A program made the position numbers and the translations under genes. From the NCBI RefSeq assembly GCF_958450345.1, contig NC_088780.1:63449533-63513532 (forward strand): a DNA stretch of 64,000 nt. Reading direction: 5' to 3'. Source of the DNA: Calliphora vicina. Lineage: Eukaryota > Arthropoda > Insecta > Diptera > Calliphoridae. Under the pieces are notes generated by a model. That model was not told the DNA's origin and did not search any database. It saw only the letters and a list, made by a program, of their open reading frames with translations. Positions 1 to 10,894 of the stretch are shown one piece after another; the first letter of the stretch is position 1, and each line of letters starts with the position of its first letter.

Positions 1-616
1 TCATATACAAGTACATATGGACATATTTTAAGTAGAAATGAGCTTTTATTTTAATTTTTCTCGAAATTTCTTAATTTTTTTTCTAAATTTTTTGTTCAAG
101 TGGCCTGAAACACGTTAATGGTCTGGCGAATTTGTAATAACTTTAACATTTTTTAATCAAATTTTGTCATTTATATCTCATTACAACGATAATTACGTAC
201 ATATTTCGATTCTTTTGCATTCAATTGCAAAAGTAATTATTTAGTAGCAAAATTTTTTCAAAAACTGAAAAATTTGCATTTTTCTCTAATTTTGGCGATA
301 ATACAGTTTTTGGGTCATTTTGAACCAAAGGAGATACAGGGTTAATTTCCAAAACTTTTTTTTTAATGTAATATTCATTAATATAAATAAATCTACATAT
401 TTCTAGAAAAAAATGCAGAAAGTTAACGAGTTTCACCTATTTATTCCATATTAACAGTAAAATTTTGCATATATCTGAACTTTGACCTCGATGCGCGTCC
501 AGAAATCGTTGCCCGATTTGGCTCAAATTTTCAGCACTTAACATTTAGGCCTAGTGTCACAATATTCCACCCGGCACTCTTTGAAATCTAAAAAAAAAAA
601 TCGGCTGTCACTCTAG
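1..616. other. AT-rich stretch without a gene
   Basis: Nothing recognisable is seen here. The sequence is AT-rich with short homopolymer runs. The only long reading frames are low-complexity and have no domain features. Confidence 0.6.
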
Positions 617-1090
617 TGTACACATATAAAAGCAATGAAAGGAATAAATAGAACAAATTCCCACTATGGTGACGGTCAAGTGTAATTGCATTACAGGGGG
701 GAGAGAAAAAAAACAACGAGAGAGTAAAAAAACTATGCACATTCTCTTTCAATGTGTATAAAAATTTCCCTGATGGTACAGAACATAAAGAAAATAACGG
801 CAATGTCACGCCACTTTATTTATTTTTCCACTTCTATAAAGAAGAATTTCGATCAAAAGAGGAGAGTTGTTGCCAACCGAGAAGATGACAAGAATGAATG
901 TGTAATATTATGTGTATGGTAATAAACAGTTAAGGATCACATACACAAAATACCTATACATTGTGTGTATGGTAACACGCAGTTAAATGAAATAAAAAAT
1001 AGAGTGGCGTGGTAACGATATATTCAGGGGGGGAAAAATAAATCAGTATTTACATGTTGTGACAAACAAAATTGTTTTAAATCCGTAACA
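617..1090 (-). repeat. Candidate 3' LTR of the gypsy element
   Basis: Read on the minus strand the segment begins TGTTACGGATTTA at 1090 and ends ...GTACA near 617, giving the TG...CA ends usual for an LTR. It lies directly downstream of the integrase end of the minus-strand gypsy element. A second, shorter copy with the same start and most of the same internal sequence lies at 17085-17303. No matching copy was found beyond the primer-binding site, so assignment as this element's own LTR is inference. Confidence 0.45.
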
Positions 1091-1232
1091 AACCTGCTTC
1101 AAATCGAGATCCACGATAAAAGATTTGAACAGGAAGGATTTAGGCGCAATTACAATTAAAGAAAAATAAACTTGATGTATAACGTGTGGCTCGACCCACG
1201 AAGCCGGGCAACACATACCACGAAAGTTGAGA

Positions 1233-3845
1233 CTAAGGTCGAATATCAGATGCATGAAATTTACCCACGTAATTCCCCTGAAGGTCCTCGATTTCATAAA
1301 GAGAATTCCCAATTTTCTTCCTAATTCTACATTTCAAAAATCTGGGGTTGAGTTTCGCGTTAAGTCCCTTTTTAAAATCACTCTGTGAGTGGTTTTTCCT
1401 GAAAACTTCCTGTCCGACGGTGAAATTTACCGGTTTGGCTCTCAAGTTATATGTCCTACACGCTTTCTCATGGGCTTTATCAAGGTTCTTGTTAATTTTG
1501 TCACGGGTAAGTTGTAACTTATCGTTCATCTCGACCGGTGTGTCATTACGAAGCATGTTCAAACGATCTAGGATTATATAGCTTGATCCATTTAGAATCA
1601 TATTTTGGCCAAAGGCCGCATAATAGGGTGAACATCCTATAGCCGAATGAAGATCACTCCTCAATATTTGTAAAATTTTGGGTATTCCCCTGTCCCAATT
1701 TGTGTGGTCTGAATGGTCCTACAAAAAATATCGAATTTTAGAAATTATTTCACGGTTTGCCCTCTCTGAGGCATTTGCCTGTGGTGAATAGAACCCTGTG
1801 GTGATGTGGGTTATGCCGTACAGTTCAAAAAATTCTTTTATCTCCTTTGAGGTAAATTGCAGAAACTGTGGTACACCGAAGGTGCAGAAAACTTAATTTT
1901 GCAAGAATTCGATAACATTTATAGAGGTTGCTGACTTCATAGGCTTTAAAAATAAGAATTTGGTCATATGGTCTATTGTAATTAAGAATTGGCAATTTTT
2001 CGACTTAGAGCAAGGATAGGGTCCCAAAAAATAGCAGTAAAATCTTTGAAAAGGGCGGTTTGTTTGGAACTGATTTCCCATGGGTGGACGTAGGGTCTGA
2101 TTGACGGGTTTTATGGTCTTGCAATCGTCACAATTTTGTATGTATGATTTCACATCCCGAGCCATCTGTGGCCAAAAATATTTCTGTCTGATTCTAAAAA
2201 GGGTCTTACTAAAGCCACTATGGCAACTTTCCTCATGCGCTAATCTAATTGTTTCTCTTGCCAAGGATTCAGGCAACCATAACCTCCATAAGTTTTCCTC
2301 ATCTACATCATTTCGAAAATTTACTCTCTTATAAATGAGATCGTCTTTAAGACACAGGTCAGGAAGTTCTTCGCCTTTCTGGCGTATCAGATTTCTTAAT
2401 TCATTATACTCGGTACTATGAAAATCAGGTGAAGAATGATCTATATCAAGAGGATTGCAATTCAGATTTAGCTCATCAATATCAAATCTGGACAGTGTGT
2501 CGGGGACTATATTTAGGGAACCTTTCCTGTGTTCCATTACAAAATCGAAATGTTGGTGTTTCAAGCTACAGCGGGCCAGTCTACCGCTAAGGTCTTTTTG
2601 GCTCATGAGCCAACGAAGGCTCGAATGATCAGTCACGATTTTAAAAGGGAGTCCCTCAATATATTGTCTGAACCGTTTGACACAAATAATGGCAGCTAAA
2701 CATTCTAGCTCTGTTACGGTATAGTTTCGTTGCGCCCTATTCAGTTTCTGAGACACAAAGGCGATTGGATGTTCGTCCCCTTGGTCATCTATTTGGTATA
2801 GAACGCCACCTACTCCGATGCGTGAGGCATCGCATTGAATCACAAACTCCCTACTGAAGTCTGGTTGAACTAATACCGGAGCGTTCGACAAGGCAGATTT
2901 TAATTTTTCAAAGGAATCAATAGCCTGAGGCGACAAGCGAAAAGGTTTGTTTGATTTACACAAACAATCTGTCATCGGACCCGCGAGATCAGAAAAGTTG
3001 TTTATGAATGCCCGATACCAATTTGCCATGCCAATAAAGCGTCTTACCTGACTAGGTGTTTTGGGCAAGGGAAATTGAGTGATTGCATCAATTTTTCCCG
3101 GATCAACTTTTAAATTCCCTCCGCCTATGAGATAGCCTAGGTACTTTATCTCGCGTTGGCAAAATTTGCTCTTGCCCAAGTTAATCGTTAATCCCGCAGA
3201 TTTCAAACAAAGTGCTACCTCCGAAAGCAAATTAAGGTGAGTATCGAAATCGTGACTGCAAACGAGAAGGTCGTCAAGGTAAATGAATACGTTTTCCCTC
3301 AACCTAGCCGGAATTGCCCTGTCCATCAGGCGACTCATTGTCTGAGGCCCGTTACAAACACCAAAAGGCATTACCCTGTACTGATACAGAGATCTACCCG
3401 GTACAGCAAAAGCCGTCTTTTCCTTGGATGACTCAAACAATTTTATTTGGAAAAACGCATCCTTTAGGTCGATGCCACTGATGAAGTGAGTGTCTTTTAA
3501 CCGACTGAGCAGTCCATTTATGTGTGGTAGCGGTTACGAATCCTTCTTGGTGAGCGAGTTTAATTTCCTACAATCAAGGCAAAGTCTGATTTTTCCAGGC
3601 TTGCGAACGGATACGATACGTTATAGAGGAATCAAATTATCCTTGGTGCAGTCCCAAGGATAATTTGATTCCTCTATAACGCCAAGCGCTAGTAATCTAT
3701 AAAGTTCCTTATAAATTTCTTCCTGTCTAGGGGGCGAGAGCGGGTAATGTTTTTGCTTCACAGGTAAAGCATCCCCTGTGTCAATGTGATGTTCAAGCAA
3801 AGCCGTACAGCCAAGACCTAACTTCTCATAGGATGGAAAATTCAA
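1233..3845 (-). pseudogene. pol: gypsy pol: reverse transcriptase, RNase H, integrase with four stops
   Basis: One frame runs from about 3845 to 1233 and is interrupted by stops at about 3621-3623, 3534-3536, 1893-1895 and 1719-1721. Domains in order are: the start of reverse transcriptase (IDTGDA, LLALGVIE), the catalytic core with YLDD near 3290, RNase H with CDAS, TELE and TDHSSL, then the integrase HHCC finger (H..H with CDDC near 2120) and catalytic core. The product would copy the element's RNA and insert the DNA in the nucleus. Integrase has lost its first catalytic Asp (Tyr in YFLGPY), and the segment expected to hold the second Asp is missing between VPQFL and QFTSKE; the Glu of ASER remains. 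A 28-bp inverted copy damages reverse transcriptase at 3619-3681. Confidence 0.9.
3619..3681. repeat. Perfect 28-bp inverted repeat inside reverse transcriptase
   Basis: The arms 3619-3646 and 3654-3681 are exact reverse complements with a 7-base spacer. The right arm encodes normal reverse transcriptase sequence (VIEESNYPW). The left arm is its inverted copy, sits where the next conserved block should be, and creates an in-frame stop. Confidence 0.95.
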
Positions 3846-3863
3846 AACGACTTCTTCCAGACG

Positions 3864-4365
3864 CTACTTCTGCTCTGGGGTTAGCTCGTGACAATTCGGC
3901 TCGGTTTTAGCAATAATCTCATTACAAGACAAGTTAGAGAAGATTTGAGGAGCAAGTGCATACGCCCTCCAAAAATCTATACCAAGATAACCGAGTTGAG
4001 ATAAGTTTGGTACTATGTAAAATGTGATGAGCTTTGTCACCCCCTTGAAGGTAACAGGTAATTTACAATATCCCATTACTTCGATTTTTGAACCGTTGGC
4101 CGTAAGGACCCGTTTTAAATTTTTCCAAACGATGATCTGGCAAACATGTGGTTTCAATTAATCTCCTATACTTCATTCTTTTTCGATAGCGTTCCCTGCA
4201 TTTCATGATGATTCCCCGAGAAATAGCAATATTTGAAAGTCTAGGTAGTAAGTAGTGAAATGGTCTTGTCAGTTTGGGAGGTAATTCCATCTGTGACGGC
4301 TTACTCTCATCGCTGGATATAAACTTGGGATTTAGTTTTTGGAACGAGCATCCCCGGTCACCCAC
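3864..4365 (-). pseudogene. gypsy protease region, scrambled
   Basis: The lower part (3864-4157) ends with a stretch typical of the end of a retroviral-type aspartic protease, including LGIDFW. It lies between gag and reverse transcriptase in the same frame as pol. The upper part, where the catalytic Asp-Thr/Ser-Gly should be, is readable only in another frame and shows no such motif. The enzyme would normally cut Gag and Pol; this copy could not. Confidence 0.6.
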
Positions 4366-5756
4366 TCGCTCCGCCGCTTGTTTTCCGTATGAGGACCCTT
4401 ACCCTTACACTTGGGAGTGGTTATCCCTCTTTGTCCACACTTATAACAGAAAACATGGCGAGTTTCGTCAGGGCAATATATATAACTGTGCCCATATTCC
4501 AAACAGTTCCAACATTTGATCTTTGAATAATCACCATTCACCCAGGTTCTGCCCATTCTAATGGCTTCAATTTGGGGATCGGATTCCATAACCGAATCTT
4601 CGGAGTTTTCCTCCACTAGAATTTCATTGACTTGTCGCTGCCGAGGAAAAGGAATTGATTTGTTCTCTAAAAGAACCCTCTCTGCCTTTCTAGCCAATTC
4701 GCGCAGTTTGCCTAAATCTTTTGGATCCGATATGAATAACATGACCTTTAGGTCAGCATGTACGTTCTTCTTTATTATTTCGATCAAGGAAGCATCTGAC
4801 ATGGGGTTTGACAGCCTTAAGTTCAGGCGAACCACATAGGAGTGGAAGTCGTCATAGCTTTCCTTGGGGAGTTGTTTACGAGAAGAGATTTTGAGCAAAA
4901 TTTCATGGTCACTTTCTAATGTACCAAATTCTCCTGACAAAGCAGCCCGTAACATCGGATATGTTGCCCTTTGGTTCTGTTTAATGTAGTCCCAATAAAA
5001 TGTTTCGGCCTTACCCGTTAGGAATACGTGAAAGTTTGACATCAGATGGTCATATGGACACTGAGATCGCTCAGTCAATGTATCTACTTTAAATAAGAAA
5101 TCCGAAACACTACCCTCGCCACTATACGATACTCTCCAATCTTTCAATTTAAAAATCATGTTAGAGGAAACATGGGAATATGAATTTGCCTGGGTAGGCG
5201 ATCGAGCACCATTTCCTGGTGTCGCAGAAGTTGACCTATCAGTTCTACCTAGTCCAACAGATTCCCTCAGAGCACTAAATTCCCTTCTGAACTCATCCTG
5301 GGTATTCCTCATGGCCTCCTGGAAATAGGACATCAAATTTTCCATAATGTTTACATTCGAAGGTTGTGGATCGCCTTCTCGGTTTGGTTCTTGTGTGGCC
5401 ATTTCAATATTTACCCCGCTTGGTACACTCGGTGTCAAAGTTGCAACTGGGTCTGTATCTAAGTCTGGGAGAGATATGCTAAGTGGTTTAAAGTCCGGAT
5501 TGATCTCTATTAAATCGGATTCTTCCGATTGACCTGAAATAAGCTAACGAGACACAGACGAACCCCTTAATGCCGTTATACTTCTCTGGGAGTCCACCGA
5601 TAGCTTTCTCCCTAATGGAGTTGAAGCCCTTCCTCTACCCTTGGACAGAGACGAACTTCGAATGCCAGAATGTGCCGATAAGACAGCTGATTTGGGATTA
5701 GAAACGCTACGAGATAAATTCTTGGTTGTGCTTTGCCGTGTATTGGGTTTGTGCAT
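4332..5756 (-). pseudogene. gag: gypsy gag with one in-frame stop
   Basis: The frame starts at an ATG at 5756 and reads through a single TAG near 5545 into a long frame that ends at 4332, about 474 codons in all. The first part is basic and Ser/Arg-rich. The middle resembles the retrotransposon Gag domain (WRVSYSG...FLFKVDTLTE...LTGKAETFYWDY). The end has zinc knuckles: CWNCLEYGHSYIYC fits C-X2-C-X4-H-X4-C, while the second (CYKCGQRGITTPKC) has Ile in place of the His. Gag would package the element RNA into cytoplasmic particles. The reading CTT directly after the TAG starts a continuous frame, so a single point change explains the break. Confidence 0.85.
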
Positions 5757-5769
5757 AATGCACCAATGA

Positions 5770-6540
5770 ATGTCAAAGTAAGTGAAGTTTTATGAACGCA
5801 AGTTCAAATAAGCGGAAAGGAAAAACTAATAGTAAAAATATAAAAAAAATAGAAAAAGTAATAATGAAAATAAAAAAAATTAAAAGTAAAAACAAAAAAA
5901 ATATTAAAATGATATATAAAAAAAAATTAAAACAAAAATAAAAAAAAGGAATAACAAAAGCAAAAATAACAAAAAGCAAAAATAACAAAAAGCAAAAATA
6001 ATAAAAAAAAATAATAAAGAAAGAAAAAAAAAACAAAATTTTTTGATATGCGTTTAGGAGGAATGCTAGACGATACGTTTATCTGGTAGAAGATCACATA
6101 GAGTTATACAAAAAAAAATAATAATAATATCATAGTAAAAAAAACAGTTCTAATTTAAAATTTCCCAAACTTTTCGCGAGAATCAAAACCGATCTAAATT
6201 GTTTTGCAACTTGCATCGCCACCTGAAGGCAATTTATTACAAGGACTCAAACAACTGAATTCGATTTAGTAAAGCTTCCCAAATACCCGTTTACTATCGC
6301 AACGTAACCGAGCGACTCGATGTCGTCAGTTCGGACTTATAGTAAACAAATTTTCAGCAAGACAGTACTTGATGTCACTAAAACTTTACACAATTGTTAA
6401 CTTTAATAATTTGACGTCGCAAATGATACCAGGTCTTGGATTACCCAGAATCATGACTTACGCCATACTAAAATTCATCAAAAGGTTTATTGTAATTAAA
6501 TCCAAAAAAAAAAAATCTCAAGCGATACAATTTTAAGCCG
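5770..6540 (-). other. gypsy leader: A-rich low-complexity tract and unassigned sequence
   Basis: From 5815 to 6030 the plus strand is a run of A-rich imperfect repeats (AAAAATAAAA, AACAAAAAGC). The rest is unique-looking AT-rich sequence with no gene. It lies between the primer site and gag, so it is the untranslated leader of the retrotransposon. Confidence 0.55.
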
Positions 6541-6654
6541 CAGCAGGGTATTGACGTTTACTATACGTCAACCTACTTTGGCTTTACGTTTACGTTAACT
6601 TTACATTTGTTTCGATAATCTAGTTTCCACCCTACATGTTCCATTTTAAACCTA

Positions 6655-6800
6655 AACGTGGCCTTTAACATTGCTTTTACGTTGGCATTTGACGTTGCCT
6701 TTACGTTGGCATTTGACGTTGCCTTTACGTTGGTTTACGTTGGCATTTGACGTTGCCTTTACGTTGGTTTACGTTGGCATTCGACGTTGCCTTTACGTTG
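6655..6800 (-). repeat. Tandem repeats carrying primer-site-like cores
   Basis: Units of about 24-37 bases of the type TTTACGTTGGCATTTGACG are repeated five or more times and end exactly at the primer-binding site. Each unit carries ACGTTGG, which is the core of the primer site. Confidence 0.85.
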
Positions 6801-6807
6801 GGCGCCA
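6795..6807 (-). other. tRNA-Lys-type primer-binding site
   Basis: On the minus strand TGGCGCCCAACGT is complementary to the 3' end of insect tRNA-Lys, the primer used by many gypsy-group elements. Upstream on the same strand is ...CGTAACA followed by six bases, as expected for an LTR end. The TGTTACG start at 1090 is the inverted partner of CGTAACA. Confidence 0.75.
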
Positions 6808-7149
6808 TATATATGTTACGCGCCGGTAAATTTCAATTAAAAAAAATCAATTAACCACCCAAAACTTGGTTGAGGGGTATAAAAGCTGACCCGCTAGCTC
6901 AGTGAACAAAATGTGGTTCTTAACCCGAGTTTTGACATATACATACTTCACACCCTGGAAGTATGTAGAAAATTCAAAAGAAATGCAAGAGCAAATCCCA
7001 GAGGGGGAAATTAGATCAGGGTTTACAATTGCTACTATATTAGCCGTCAATTGCAGTAAATATCAATTTTTATCACTCTGCATACTAAAAATATAGTTAC
7101 CATTTAAATTTTGTATAACTTTACTAATATAAATTGCTGTTACTATTCA
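6808..7149. other. Possible LTR remnant; TATA-like motif on plus strand
   Basis: TATAAAA lies at 6878-6884 and an insect initiator-like TCAGT at 6899-6903. Their spacing is short for a real core promoter. No coding sequence follows. This may be the remains of the upstream LTR, but I found no matching partner. Confidence 0.25.
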
Positions 7150-7520
7150 TATATTACTTTAAAAATTGCATTGTTAGTTTGCAATTTCTAGTAGCAAATA
7201 CAACCAGTTGCCAGCTCGTTATTGTAGTACAACAACCAAATTATATTTTCGTGCTTTAGCAGCACACACACTTTTTTGCCGAACTAATATTGCGTGTCAG
7301 CATTCGTTTTTTTTCGTTGTGCTTGCAATTTTCTCTGGCAGCAATTTACATTTCTTTTCTTTCTTTGCTATAGTTAAATTAATATTTCTTGTTTTTATGC
7401 TATTTGGATCTGTCAGTAATTTTATTGCCAAGTATGTAATACATACGTATGTATTTCATTATAATAAAAATATTTTATATTATTTATATTTTATTATAAA
7501 TTATATTAAAATGTGAGATG
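7150..7520 (+). repeat. Dispersed repeat, copy 1 of 2
   Basis: About 370 bases match 11690-12085 read in reverse. Shared landmarks are TAGTAGCAAA near the start, GCTTTAG.AGCA, and CATTCGTTTT.TT.GTTGTGCT. It is AT-rich with no coding signal. Confidence 0.7.
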
Positions 7521-7549
7521 TTCGTTGGTATAATTATTGAAATGAGTTA

Positions 7550-7813
7550 GTCTGCTTTTACACAGGGCAAGTTTACTTGAAGCAAGTCTCGTCGATTCCC
7601 TTTTAAACTTGCTCGTCTGTTAACACACAGCAAGTCTGTGAGCAATTTTGTATGTCAAAACCTAATAGACGCCATATTGAAAATGAGAAAACAAAAGAGA
7701 ATTGAAGAGACTTGCCAGTACAAGCAAGTGTGTACCCCTCTTCTTTCTTCTTGCCTCTCTCTCCTATAAACTCTAGACTTGCGCAAGAAAAATTGCCCTG
7801 TGTAAAAGCAGAC
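7550..7813. mobile_element. 264-bp MITE, PIF/Harbinger-like
   Basis: The two 21-bp ends (starting GTCTGCTTTTACACAGGGCA) are perfect inverted repeats, flanked by TTA at 7547-7549 and 7814-7816. Several inverted ACTTGC/GCAAGT motifs lie inside. There is no coding capacity. A 3-bp TTA duplication is the hallmark of PIF/Harbinger. Confidence 0.9.
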
Positions 7814-7859
7814 TTACTCTTTTGGTCTATTATAATATATGAAATTAAAAATGTAATAT

Positions 7860-8090
7860 TTTTATACCGATGTCCGTCCGTCCGTCTGACTGGCTGTTCA
7901 TGTAAACATTGTGCGCAAAGTACAGGTCGCAATTTTGAAGATATTTCGATAAAATTTGGTACATATAATTTTTTCGGCCCAAGGGCGAAGCCTATTGAAA
8001 TCGGTCCACTATTTCCCCTAGCCCCCATACAAATGTCCTCCCGAAATTGGACTTTATCGGTCATAAATGATTAATTTATATACATATATA
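7860..8090 (-). repeat. Fragment of dispersed repeat B
   Basis: Matches the right half of the fuller copy at 45228-45975 in reverse orientation, including the GTCCGTCCGTCC run and CCGAAATTGGACTTTATCGG. It is a fragment without its own ends. Confidence 0.75.
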
Positions 8091-8187
8091 TGTATCTGCA
8101 CAAATTTCGTTCCAAATAAGTTTTATATATACGAAATTCATGTCACCAAATTTTGTTACGATCGGTCAATAATTAGTCATAGCTCTA

Positions 8188-8630
8188 GTGTTTATAAACC
8201 GGTTAACCGAAAACCCGGGTTTTCTTCATAATATCGGTTTTTTGCGAACCGGTTAATTAAAAAGTTTATTTTCGGTTAACCGGTTTATATAACTCGGTTT
8301 TTAAAATTTGTGACAAAAATTAATAAATCTCATATTTTTGTGAATTTTTTATATTCATTGTGTACACATTATATCAAACATTTGGTCTGATTTGAAACCT
8401 AAACTGCTGATTTACATAATTTATATAAAACTTTTTAAGAATTACAATGATTCTAAATAGTAGAGGATAATGAGTTTAAAAACTTTTTCAGAATAAATTA
8501 CACATAATGAAACTATTAAAAATTAAGATTAAATTCCGCATAATTCTAGAAGTTAAGCTAAATCTTACTAATGATTCATTATAAATTTAGCGATGATTTT
8601 ACCAAAAGTTAAATTTGATGTATGTACATT
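8188..8630 (+). mobile_element. hAT-like element with AACCGGTTAACCG arrays, partial
   Basis: Starts TAGTGTTTATAAACCGGTTA, the same start as the longer copy at 56878-57974, and continues colinear with it and with 50618-51030. Its right half is missing. Repeated CGGTTAACCGG palindromes fill the first 120 bases. Confidence 0.7.
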
Positions 8631-8645
8631 AGTGTGCTCCAAGAG

Positions 8646-9060
8646 GTTTTTCGTAAATAAAAATAATGGAGTCCTTTTTTTGGAAAATTTTCACTCCTTG
8701 TGGTGGTTCAACGCACCTAAAGACGAGGATTTTGAGCAAATTTTTCTGTAAATATTGGTACCGTTTTGATAAGCTTAAAATGCCTTTTCATCGTGCATGT
8801 TATAAAATCTAAAATTCCTTTTTTTTATTTTTTTATGAGATTGGTGTGTTTTTGGAACTATTTTTAAGGATTAAAAAAACATCAATTGTATTAATTTTTG
8901 ATACAGAATCGACTGGTGAAACCATATTTGCAATATATTCAACCGTTCTTGCTCTACAGAAAAATTTGCTCAAAATCCGCGTCTTTAGGTGCGTTGAACC
9001 AAAACAAGGAGTGAAAATTTTCCAAAAAAAAGGACTCCATTATTTTTATTTACGAAAAAC
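8646..9060. repeat. Foldback with ~105-bp inverted arms
   Basis: Arms 8646-8750 and 8955-9060 are near-perfect reverse complements (GTTTTTCGTAAATAAAAATA at the outer ends) around a loop of about 200 bases. Outside the arms TGTACATTAG (near 8625) and CTAATGTACA (near 9110) are also inverted, so the whole element may span about 8625-9115. Confidence 0.85.
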
Positions 9061-9655
9061 CTTCAGCAAAATGATGATACCCGCAAATCATATTTTTTAA
9101 ATTAACTCTAATGTACATACATATAATAAAAGTAAGCAAAATTTCGTCTAACTTACAAGGATAGTAAGTATTCTAATTCCTGATAATAATAAGTTAAATA
9201 GATGATATTTACAATAGACCTGGACAATAATATTGTTGATGACGACCTTTGCAGGGTAGAAAATGCATTCCAATTTGCCAATTGTTTAAAATTTTAAGTG
9301 ATGTTCTTTGAATTATTACAGAGTAATTTATAATAAATGAACCTAAGCCAAATTAAAGATTTAGGCCCTAATTTTATAAAACGCAACGCCTCAATTTTCG
9401 TTGCGTTGCATTAAATTGCAGTTTACAAATCACTGCGTTCCAGCAAGTGACTGCTCGCGTTGTAACAGCTGATTCTTACGTTATTGTGAATGCAATTGTT
9501 TGAAATTGTACATTTTATAAAACGCAACGCTGGTTTTTTTTGTCACTTTGATTGTCAAATTTAACGCTTCAATTTTCTTGGCGTTAGTTTAAAAAGTGGT
9601 AAAATATTGTTAAATAAATAAAAAAAAATATTTAAACGAATTGTTTAACATAACT

Positions 9656-10503
9656 ATGTAAGTAAATATAACCATTTGTAATAAAGTATATATAAAGTAT
9701 TAAATACTATTACAATTTTTCTTAGGGCAAAAAAAGAGGCAACAACGGCAGCCCAATTTGAGTTGCTAGTGTCAGAAATGGAGAAGCATCCAGAAGTTGC
9801 ACGCGGAATGCCTAATTATGCAGTTCAAAGGCAAGTGTTGAAAATGTTTGGGAGGCCACTTCAAAACTGCTGAATGCAATTGGCCCACCAATTAGAACAT
9901 CCGCGAAATGGAGGAAGGTAGGTTGAAAACATTTTTTTAAATATAATTGTTTTTGAAATAAACATATGTATCTACTTTAGGTTTGGACTGACTACAGGGG
10001 CAGACTAAAAAAAAAGCTTTCGAATAATAAAAAAAAGTATTCGACAAACTGGTGGTGGACCGTCGGAGGTTAGTGAATTAACACCAATTGGACTAGCAGT
10101 TGATAGTATTGTTAGTATTAATCCATCTGGCACTTTCTACGGTGTAAAGATTACAAACGAACCACATAACACTGTACTCGCTTCGTCGCCACCATCAGTT
10201 ATACCATCAAATGACTGCCCTGAGCTTCCAGATGTATCGTGCTCTCCCCCAGCAGAAAACGCACCTACAGTAGAGGAAAACATTTTAAATATTATTGAAA
10301 CACCTCCTCAGCCACAATGTTCTACACACAAGCAAACTTTCAGTTTGAAAAAACGAAGACAAATGGCAAAAGATGACGAAAGGAAAAGGCTGATAAAGTT
10401 AACTCAAGAGCATACCGAAGCTATTACCAGACAGACGGCAGCTTTGGAAAAATTAACTACAGCGATAGAAATACAAAATAGACTGCTTCAAGAAAAAAAT
10501 TAA
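9656..10503 (+). pseudogene. Myb/SANT (zeste-like) accessory protein of Harbinger, two frameshifts
   Basis: Three exon pieces are visible. The start codon is split by an intron: AT at 9656-9657, then donor GTAAGT, acceptor CTTAG at 9721-9725 and G at 9726, giving MAKKEATTAAQFELL. Exon 2 ends at 9917 before GTAGGT. Exon 3 begins at 9981 after CTTTAG and ends with TAA at 10501-10503. The first half has the layout of the regulatory-protein-zeste/Myb-like domain (FELLVSEMEKHPEVARG, later WKVW/DYR-type tryptophans). The last 50 residues are a charged coiled-coil-like tail. Frame breaks lie near 9850 (before the KLLNAIGPPIRT block) and in the A-run near 10030 (before GGGPSEVSELTP). In intact elements this protein binds DNA and assists the transposase in the nucleus. 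Confidence 0.8.
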
Positions 10504-10798
10504 CAGTATTTTCAAATTCATTACAATTTCTTTATTTAAAAAAAAATGGAATCTTATTTTTAATTTTAATTACTAATTAATATTTATTACTAAAACAAAA
10601 AGAAAAAACTATTTCCTAAACCGTTTCAATTCAAATATTAATCCCATATTGAACTGGTTTCAATTATTTCATAATTGAATGAAGTATTCATGTGCTCAAA
10701 AACAAATTTCTCTGATATTTTCTACTGAATTTTGAGTTTTGAATTTGATAATTTGGATAATTGAATATACAATTTTCGTTATTGGTTGAACTTTAATA

Positions 10799-10894
10799 AA
10801 AAAAATTATTGAATATACAATTTCGTAATTGAAAACACAAAAAATAACAAAAATGTGTTTTCAATTACGAAAATTGTATATTCAATAATTTTTT
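10799..10894. repeat. Inverted repeat inside the Harbinger element
   Basis: Arms 10799-10838 and 10854-10894 are nearly perfect reverse complements (AATTATTGAATATACAATTT outermost) with a loop of about 15 A-rich bases. Confidence 0.85.

Larger units (their letters stand above)
617..6807 (-). mobile_element. Ty3/gypsy LTR retrotransposon, degraded
   Basis: The minus-strand order is primer-binding site (6795-6807), long leader, gag (4332-5756), protease remnant, then reverse transcriptase, RNase H and integrase (1233-3845), followed by a candidate LTR. This is the Ty3/gypsy order, with integrase after RNase H. A tRNA-Lys-type primer site and the style of the pol sequence suggest an Osvaldo-like lineage, but this is only an impression. 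Both gag and pol contain in-frame stops and no envelope-like frame follows integrase. The upstream LTR could not be delimited: sequence above 6813 does not match 617-1090. The element is dead. Confidence 0.85.

Noticed and set aside
5773..6036. Hydrophobic minus-strand frame that looks like a membrane protein
   Set aside because: It is the translation of an A-rich tract (Phe/Leu/Ile from T-rich codons), not a gene.
6878..6903. TATA box plus initiator as a host promoter
   Set aside because: The spacing is too short, no coding sequence follows, and the place is next to a retrotransposon end.
7603..8064. 153-codon minus-strand frame and its 120-codon plus-strand counterpart
   Set aside because: Both run from a MITE into dispersed repeat B, with no conserved domain.
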